Positions 1-4,135 of a DNA stretch of 8,904 nucleotides are shown one piece after another. The stretch is taken from the NCBI GenBank assembly GCA_937884685.1, contig CAKZYM010000232.1, forward strand, positions 1 through 8,904, read 5' to 3'. A program made the translations under genes and the position numbers. Every line of letters begins with the position of its first letter. The first letter of the stretch is position 1. Below the pieces are notes generated by a model. That model was given only the letters and a program-made list of their open reading frames with translations. It did not search any database and was not told the DNA's origin. The stretch comes from an uncultured Calothrix sp. GTDB lineage: Bacteria > Cyanobacteriota > Cyanobacteriia > Cyanobacteriales > Nostocaceae.

Positions 1-38
1 TTAAGCCCGAATAAAATCATTAAAAAAAGCGATTAGTA

Positions 39-118
39 CCGCTTCGCGGAAGTAAGAAGTAATAAGTAGCGGAAATTGCGGTCTTGGGGGTTTCCTCCAT
101 GTAAGCCGAGCTTTCTCG
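39..118. repeat. Degenerate intergenic repeat module with three small hairpins and a heptamer run
   Basis: Three compact inverted repeats follow one another: CCGC-TTC-GCGG (39-49), GGGGG-TTT-CCTCC (86-98, one G-T pair) and CGAG-CTTT-CTCG (107-118). Between the first two lies a heptamer run, GAAGTAA twice and then TAAGTAG (49-69). The string CGGTCTTGGGGGTTTCCTCC resembles dispersed non-coding repeats common in heterocystous cyanobacteria, but that is recognition from memory, not a search. No reading frame covers it. It is most likely a decayed repeat, not a gene. Confidence 0.4.
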
Positions 119-240
119 TAGAGTGCAAATTTCCAAGACAAAAAGTTTGATTTTCTAGGATTTTCAGGCATTTTGAATGGTTGCTTTATTTAAGCCGTAC
201 TGTACTAGGTTTTTCTATATAAAGATATTCGGTATTCAAT

Positions 241-261
241 AATTGGCAATGGGGAATAGGT
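241..261. repeat. Decayed STRR1-like heptamer run (3 units)
   Basis: Three adjacent 7-mers, AATTGGC, AATGGGG and AATAGGT, match with substitutions the AATTGGG-type units found upstream of bcp (8636-8677). This looks like an old, mutated copy of the same short tandem repeat family. It lies in the gene-free stretch downstream of rnhB. Confidence 0.4.
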
Positions 262-298
262 CTAAACCTAAAAAGCATTTAGAATATTAGTTAATTAC

Positions 299-316
299 TG
301 TACAAATAGTTGTACA
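299..316. promoter_or_regulatory. Perfect 7+7 palindrome, possible operator
   Basis: TGTACAA-ATAG-TTGTACA is a perfect inverted repeat with a 4-nt spacer, in gene-free DNA. The arms each carry GTAC, but the spacing (GTAC-N8-GTAC) fits neither the NtcA consensus (GTA-N8-TAC) nor the cyanobacterial LexA box (GTAC-N4-GTWC). It is a plausible dimer-binding site for an unidentified regulator. It lies 14 bp before the start of a 16-codon micro-ORF. No T-tract follows on either strand, so it is not a terminator. Confidence 0.3.
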
Positions 317-329
317 TCAAGGATTTTTA

Positions 330-380
330 ATGGTTTTTTCAAATGACGTTATATCAACTAAAAAACAGGAATTCAAATAA
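330..380 (+). CDS. Possible 16-aa micro-ORF
   Basis: The frame MVFSNDVISTKKQEFK opens with ATG, preceded at 6 nt by AAGGA (319-323), the best spaced Shine-Dalgarno in the left 500 bases. Its stop codon lies in the left arm and loop edge of the 371-393 stem-loop, and the 299-316 palindrome sits just upstream. No family is recognised and a frame this short arises easily by chance. It is recorded because ribosome site, start, stop and flanking structures line up. The alternative is plain spacer DNA. Confidence 0.15.
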   Translation: MVFSNDVISTKKQEFK

Positions 381-393
381 GTGCTATTTGAAT
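371..393 (-). terminator. AU-rich hairpin, possible second terminator of rne-rnhB
   Basis: ATTCAAATA-AGTGC-TATTTGAAT is a perfect 9-bp stem with a 5-nt loop. Read on the minus strand it is followed, after TCCTG, by six Ts (365-360). The stem is AT-rich and the T-tract is offset by 5 nt, so it would be weak alone. It could back up the hairpin at 406-430. Confidence 0.3.
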
Positions 394-405
394 AATAAAT
401 ATTAA

Positions 406-430
406 AGCCAGCATTATTTATGTAATGGCT
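406..430 (-). terminator. Candidate rho-independent terminator of the rne-rnhB operon
   Basis: On the minus strand AGCCATTA pairs with TAATGCTGGCT (8 bp with a 3-nt bulge, loop CATAAA). The stem is followed at once by a U-rich stretch, TTTAATATTTATTATT. It lies about 78 nt after the rnhB stop codon, the expected place for the operon's 3' end. The bulge makes it imperfect. Confidence 0.42.
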
Positions 431-507
431 AATAAGTTATATAACCTTTCTCCTTAACCCTATTTCTTACCAAAAAAATGTGAGATTCGTTAATTTTGTA
501 CGATTAC

Positions 508-1185
508 CTATTTTTCTTCTGTTATTTGGCAGGGACGAAAAGATTTGCGATGCAAGGGCGAAATACCATAATTTTGTATTGCTAATAGATGTTTTTTACT
601 ACCATAGCCCTTATTTTTTTCTAAATCGTACATTGAGTACTTATTAGCAAGACGAATTATCAGTTCATCGCGCCAAACTTTAGCAACAATGCTAGCAGAA
701 GCTATTGTAAGTGAAAGAGAATCTCCTTTAACTATTGTTTCTTGTGGTAACGACAAATTTTTTATCTGTTGATTTCCATCAATTAAGCAAAGTGCAGGCT
801 GTTGCTTTAATTTTAGAACAGCCCGCTTCATTGCTAAAAGTGATGCTTGCAAGATATTCAAAGAGTCTATTTCAGCTGTAGTTGCAAAACCAATTTTCCA
901 GTCTATTGCAATATCAGAAATTAAATCCGCTAACTTAATTCTTTTAGAAGCAGATAGCTTTTTACTATCCTTGATGTTGGTGGTGAGGAGTTGGGGCAAA
1001 CTATTACTATCTGGTAGGATAACTGCTGCTGCTACCACAGGACCAAACAAAGCACCTCTCCCCACTTCGTCAACTCCTGCAATTAACTTGTCGCTATTGC
1101 AATACGTAGAATATTCTAACCAATTTTGTTCGGGGGGGAGTTTAGATGGGTCCATTGCAGTGATAGCTTGCCCAATTTTTACCAT
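508..1185 (-). CDS. rnhB: Ribonuclease HII
   Basis: A 225-aa cytoplasmic endonuclease that cuts the RNA strand of RNA-DNA hybrids and single ribonucleotides left in DNA, using divalent metal ions. The signature GVDEVGRGALFGP (residues 37-49) carries the first catalytic pair D39 and E40. D136 in CLIDGNQ and D155 in KGDSLS supply the other two acidic ligands, spaced as in E. coli (D16, E17, D108, D126). KGYGS (192-196) and HRKSF near the C-terminus are also family hallmarks. Length is normal, slightly long at the N-terminus. The ATG at 1185 is used; M11 is an alternative start that keeps the whole domain. It starts 14 nt after the rne stop with no strong Shine-Dalgarno, so translation is probably coupled to rne. 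The rne-rnhB pair is a standard cyanobacterial arrangement. Confidence 0.97.
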   Translation of the reverse strand: MVKIGQAITAMDPSKLPPEQNWLEYSTYCNSDKLIAGVDEVGRGALFGPVVAAAVILPDSNSLPQLLTTNIKDSKKLSASKRIKLADLISDIAIDWKIGFATTAEIDSLNILQASLLAMKRAVLKLKQQPALCLIDGNQQIKNLSLPQETIVKGDSLSLTIASASIVAKVWRDELIIRLANKYSMYDLEKNKGYGSKKHLLAIQNYGISPLHRKSFRPCQITEEK

Positions 1186-1199
1186 AAAACGCTCAAATC

Positions 1200-3269
1200 T
1201 TAGCTAGATGGTGCTTCCACAGAGGAACGACGGCGACGGCGACGTCTATCTGCTGTCTTCGTTGCTGTTTCGGCTTGTTCTGATTCGACAACTGGTTCTT
1301 CTATTTCATCTTCAACTGCGACTTCATTCTCTATATTGTTTATTTTCACTTTCTTTGGAGTTGGAGTAAGCGAGTATGATGCCGAATCTTCAGTAGTTTC
1401 TTCGCTCTCTACGCTTTCCTCAATCTCTACGCTTTCTTCACTTTCTCCATCTTCACCAGGTGGAACTACGTTAATAATTACAGATTTTTCGTTCTTGAAT
1501 TCTTTTTCTAATTTCTTTAAAGGTGTAACACCCATTAAAGCGTAGACATCCTGTTCCTCGTCTGTCATTTCTACCGAAACAATTTCTGGTGGTTCGAGTA
1601 CTCCTTTAACCGATTCGATTCTAGTTCTAGTACGTTCGGGTCTGTCACTCCAAACTTTATTCAATCCGGATGGAGAAGTTTCTGGTCTTAGTCGTTCTGA
1701 CTCTCCTTCCGAATCAATGTCCAAATCATCGTTGACTAAGGTCAATGGACTTCCGTTAATCCTTGGCTCGTCCTTGCCGTTTCCTGTATTAATACCCAAG
1801 CGGCGACGACGACGGCGTTTATTGGTATCTCCTAATTCTTGATAGCTGGGATGATTTATCAAGTTTAAATTAGCAAAATCTCCGTCACCTTCATCCGCAT
1901 CTGCGAATCCATCTACCACTTCAGGCTGGGAGTTTAAGCGAGGAGCAGAAATACGCGGTTCTCTCGAAGGTAAAGGTACTACACGCTCTGGTACTTCTAC
2001 TGGTGCTGGTGGTGGTGCTACTCGGCTTTCGTTTTCCCCTGGTAAATGTACAATATGTCCCAAACCTTGACAGGTAGGACAAGTTTCCCCGAAAAGCTCG
2101 TAGATATTCTGACCCTGACGCTTACGGGTAAGCTCTACTAAACCTAATTCAGTCAATTGAGCAATTTGAGGACGGGCTTTATCCGACTTCAGGGCTTTAT
2201 TAAAATGTTCGAGAACCTGTAACTGGTCTCGCCGCGATTCCATATCAATGAAGTCAACAACAATTACTCCAGCAATATTACGCAAACGTAATTGACGTGC
2301 TATTTCTGTAGCAGCTTCGCAGTTTGTCCACAATACGGTTTCTCTTGCTGTAGCCGAACGAGTAAACGAGCCGGAGTTGACATCTATTACCGTTAATGCT
2401 TCGGTAGGTTGAATAATAATGTAACCGCCAGAAGGTAAGTCTACTCTTGGTTTTAGAGCTTCTTTAACCGCAGCATTTATCCGGAAATATTCTAAAATTG
2501 CAGTGCGATCGCGGTGGTGGTCGATTAATAAACCTTGGGGTACCTGTCCGCCGCTCCAGTTTTGTAAATACTGCTTTACTCGCTTCAATCCGGTACTGGA
2601 GTCAACAACAATCCGATTGACATCGGCACCGTACATATCTCGCAAAACGCGCTGGATAAAGTCATCATCGCGATTAAGTAAAGCTGGGGCACGGCTGGTT
2701 TGAGCTTGTTCGCCGATAGACTCCCATTGCTTTTGCAGAATTTCTAAATCTTCGATAATGGCTTCTTCCGGTTTACCTTCAGCTTCGGTACGGATTAATA
2801 AACCCATTCCTGCCGGTTTTATCAAGATTGCTAAGGCTCTCAAACGGTTGCGTTCGTTTTCGTTCCTAATTCTGCGGGATAAATTCACGCCTCGTCCATA
2901 AGGCATCAGTACTACGTAACGTCCTGGTAAAGTTATGTTACCAGTGAGTCTCGGACCTTTTGTACCTGTCGGCTCTTTCATTACCTGCACCAATACTTTT
3001 TGCTGTGGTGCCAATAATTCTGTGATTGCCGCAGACGAACGTCTCAATCTTAACGGTCCGAGGTCGGTTACATGAATAAAACCATTACGCTCCGGGTCGC
3101 CAATATTGACAAAAGCTGCATCTATCCCAGGCAATACATTTTCTACTACCCCTAAATAGATATCACCAATTTGGTGATGACCGGTAGCTACGACAAGTTC
3201 TTGTATTTGGTCTTCAGAAAACACCGCAGCAATTTGATGCTGTTCGGCGATGATAATTTGTTTCGGCAT
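1200..3269 (-). CDS. rne: Ribonuclease E/G, cyanobacterial type
   Basis: A 689-aa endoribonuclease that starts mRNA decay and processes RNA at AU-rich single-stranded sites. Domains in order: S1 RNA-binding domain (about 35-119); 5'-monophosphate sensor with R160 and T161 (E. coli R169/T170); DNase I-like catalytic domain with D296 in IDVNSG and D339 in VVDFID, 43 residues apart as in E. coli (D303/D346); Zn-link CPTC (C397, C400). After about residue 410 the tail is low-complexity and probably disordered. It has an arginine cluster (485-490), a conserved-looking patch YALMGVTPL (576-584), an acidic repeat (609-624) and RRRRRRRSS (675-683). A nonapeptide of this type binds PNPase in Anabaena RNase E; equivalence here is inferred. 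Start: ATG with GAGG 7 nt upstream. A long structured leader precedes it, which suggests 5'-UTR autoregulation as reported for E. coli and Synechocystis rne. Confidence 0.98.
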   Translation of the reverse strand: MPKQIIIAEQHQIAAVFSEDQIQELVVATGHHQIGDIYLGVVENVLPGIDAAFVNIGDPERNGFIHVTDLGPLRLRRSSAAITELLAPQQKVLVQVMKEPTGTKGPRLTGNITLPGRYVVLMPYGRGVNLSRRIRNENERNRLRALAILIKPAGMGLLIRTEAEGKPEEAIIEDLEILQKQWESIGEQAQTSRAPALLNRDDDFIQRVLRDMYGADVNRIVVDSSTGLKRVKQYLQNWSGGQVPQGLLIDHHRDRTAILEYFRINAAVKEALKPRVDLPSGGYIIIQPTEALTVIDVNSGSFTRSATARETVLWTNCEAATEIARQLRLRNIAGVIVVDFIDMESRRDQLQVLEHFNKALKSDKARPQIAQLTELGLVELTRKRQGQNIYELFGETCPTCQGLGHIVHLPGENESRVAPPPAPVEVPERVVPLPSREPRISAPRLNSQPEVVDGFADADEGDGDFANLNLINHPSYQELGDTNKRRRRRRLGINTGNGKDEPRINGSPLTLVNDDLDIDSEGESERLRPETSPSGLNKVWSDRPERTRTRIESVKGVLEPPEIVSVEMTDEEQDVYALMGVTPLKKLEKEFKNEKSVIINVVPPGEDGESEESVEIEESVESEETTEDSASYSLTPTPKKVKINNIENEVAVEDEIEEPVVESEQAETATKTADRRRRRRRSSVEAPSS
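1407..1442. repeat. 18-bp tandem duplication inside the rne tail
   Basis: CTCTACGCTTTC recurs exactly at 1407-1418 and 1425-1436, a period of 18 bp with two copies. It encodes a six-residue acidic repeat (EESVEI then EESVES, about residues 611-622 of RNase E). The period keeps frame, so it lengthens the disordered linker without breaking the gene. It is probably a slippage product. Confidence 0.6.
2505..2512. repeat. HIP1 octamer GCGATCGC
   Basis: A single copy of the highly iterated cyanobacterial palindrome, inside rne. It supports a cyanobacterial source. One copy in 8.9 kb is sparse compared with HIP1-rich genomes. Confidence 0.8.
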
Positions 3270-3274
3270 TCAAT

Positions 3275-3280
3275 TTCCTC
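3275..3280 (-). promoter_or_regulatory. rne ribosome binding site
   Basis: On the minus strand GAGGAA lies with its GAGG 7 nt before the ATG at 3269. This supports that start and distinguishes it from the stronger AAGGAGGAGA farther upstream (3344-3335), which has no in-frame rne start behind it. Confidence 0.6.
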
Positions 3281-3304
3281 AAAAATTGGCAGCTCAAATC
3301 CGTA

Positions 3305-3344
3305 GGAGAGGAGGTTTTAATCAAATCTACTCTGTCTCCTCCTT
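3305..3344 (-). promoter_or_regulatory. Shine-Dalgarno/anti-Shine-Dalgarno stem in the rne leader
   Basis: In the rne transcript AAGGAGGAGA (3344-3335), a near-ideal Shine-Dalgarno, can pair with CCTCCTCTCC (3314-3305). AGGAGG with CCTCCT gives 6 perfect pairs around a 23-nt loop, and GGAGA with TCTCC is an alternative register. The element is 36-75 nt upstream of the rne start, next to the working ribosome site. It may be a decoy ribosome site or an accessibility switch. The pairing is seen directly; the regulatory role is inference. Confidence 0.4.
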
Positions 3345-3523
3345 CCAAGGTGCTGCTGTAATAAAATTGCACTTACTTTCGCTCAAATAAACACGAGCTA
3401 TTTACACTTTGATTGCGTTTAAGCAACCCATGAAATCTACAGCGGTTGCATCTTTTTATGAATAAAATCGTCCGTTAAAGGTCAATTTTTACACCTTTCC
3501 TCTGCCAATTAATCTGTCAGGTT

Positions 3524-3549
3524 AAAAAGTAACTACAATCTTACTTTTT
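3524..3549 (-). other. A/U stem-loop in the rne leader
   Basis: AAAAAGTAA and TTACTTTTT form a perfect 9-bp stem with an 8-nt loop. Four flanking bases (TGTC 3515-3518 with GACA 3550-3553) can extend it after a bulge. Nearly all pairs are A-U, so the stem is marginal, the sort of AU-rich structure RNase E favours. It lies about 255 nt upstream of the rne start. A role as a self-cleavage site is inference. Confidence 0.35.
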
Positions 3550-3618
3550 GACACTAAAGACGCAACTCTTGCAATAAATTATTCTAACAATCGGGCAGTA
3601 TAACCTAGAATATCCTCG

Positions 3619-3807
3619 TTAGTACGAAATTACGTCTTTTCTTAAGACACGGGCTGACTGCGCGAGAGAATTGAGAGAAGGACTGTATACTTCCTCACCT
3701 GGAACAGGAGTAGACTCTAAAAGTCTACCTATAAATGGTACCTTTACGGAACCATCTGCTACTCTACATATCCCACCCTGTAAGCTGGAAATTTTGAGCC
3801 TACTCAA
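3619..3807 (-). CDS. Doubtful 62-aa ORF in the rne leader
   Basis: A 62-codon frame between the radical SAM gene and rne, starting at TTG (3807) directly after an in-frame TAG, so it cannot be extended upstream. GGAA lies 5 nt before the start, a weak ribosome site. The product (GGICRVADGSVKVPFIGRLL near residues 11-30) has no signal peptide, membrane segment or family I recognise. A seven-codon frame, ATGATAATG onwards, ends in the TAG that overlaps the first codons, so coupling is conceivable. Against coding: two clear hairpins (3710-3728 and 3735-3755) lie inside it, and the start is poor. It may simply be structured leader RNA that happens to be open. Confidence 0.27.
   Translation of the reverse strand: MSRLKISSLQGGICRVADGSVKVPFIGRLLESTPVPGEEVYSPSLNSLAQSARVLRKDVISY
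3710..3755 (-). other. Tandem stem-loops in the rne leader
   Basis: GTAGACT-CTAAA-AGTCTAC (3710-3728) is a perfect 7-bp stem. Six bases on, ATGGTACC and GGAACCAT (3735-3742 and 3748-3755) pair with a single A-A mismatch around TTTAC. Two compact stems this close together are more typical of a structured transcript than of random coding sequence. Confidence 0.4.
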
Positions 3808-3925
3808 CTAGTTCCATTATCATAAATGGCGAGAAAAGTAACTTAACCGCGCTAGTAGGATTGTTGACTGATTCACATTTTTAGCTACCTGCCATCATAG
3901 AGCGTTGTCTAGTCTGCTGTCAGCT

Positions 3926-3966
3926 ATACCTGGGATAATACCCCAGTATTTTCGAGTAAAACTCGA
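3926..3966 (-). other. Paired hairpins downstream of the radical SAM gene
   Basis: ATAC-C-TGGG pairs with CCCA-GTAT (3926-3949, one bulged C). TCGAGT-AAA-ACTCGA (3952-3966) is a perfect 6-bp stem two bases away. On the minus strand neither is followed by a U-tract, so they are unlikely to be a rho-independent terminator for the radical SAM gene. They would fall near the 5' end of an rne leader begun at the 4044-4071 promoter candidate. Confidence 0.35.
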
Positions 3967-4043
3967 CAATATTATTTCTTTAACGCCCCGTCCAGGTCGC
4001 CAGTGAATCAATTAGTTCCGTTGCAGCGCTCTTATAATTTCTC

Positions 4044-4071
4044 TTCATATAATTCTAACGCAAGGTCGCAA
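4044..4071 (-). promoter_or_regulatory. Candidate promoter for the rne leader
   Basis: On the minus strand TTGCGA (4071-4066) and TATGAA (4049-4044) are 16 bp apart, a sigma70-like pair that would start a leader of about 770 nt. A second -10-like box, TATGAT (3824-3819), lies closer to rne without a convincing -35. Both are AT-rich matches that could be chance. Confidence 0.2.
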
Positions 4072-4135
4072 AAAATCAATTCCAAAGTCAGGCAGAAGTA
4101 GAGGGCAATTTCATCACAACAATTACCCCCAACTA

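Larger units (their letters stand above)
3270..4135 (-). promoter_or_regulatory. Long, hairpin-rich intergenic region, probable rne 5' leader
   Basis: 866 nt separate the radical SAM stop from the rne start, against 14 nt between rne and rnhB. The region holds a series of inverted repeats: 3524-3549 (9 bp), 3634-3648 (5 bp), 3710-3728 (7 bp), 3735-3755 (8 positions, one mismatch), 3926-3949 (4+4 bp with a bulge) and 3952-3966 (6 bp). None has a U-tract on the minus strand, so no terminator is evident. The only open frame over 60 codons is the doubtful one at 3619-3807. A long structured leader through which RNase E controls its own mRNA is the simplest reading. A separate small RNA within it is an alternative. 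Confidence 0.45.

Noticed and set aside
299..316. NtcA or LexA binding site
   Set aside because: Spacing is GTAC-N8-GTAC, whereas NtcA needs GTA-N8-TAC and cyanobacterial LexA needs four bases between the GTAC-like halves.
971..1207. 78-codon plus-strand frame over the 5' part of rnhB
   Set aside because: It lies antisense to a conserved gene in a shadow frame, with no ribosome site or recognisable domain.
1336..1545. 69-codon plus-strand serine-rich frame
   Set aside because: It is the complement of the acidic, repeat-containing tail of RNase E; the serine richness is a by-product of GAA/GAG codons read backwards.
3600..4060. RNase P RNA, tmRNA or tRNA in the rne leader
   Set aside because: No RNase P signature (GAGGAAAGTCCGGG), no tmRNA tag reading frame, and no T-arm/anticodon arrangement was found on either strand.
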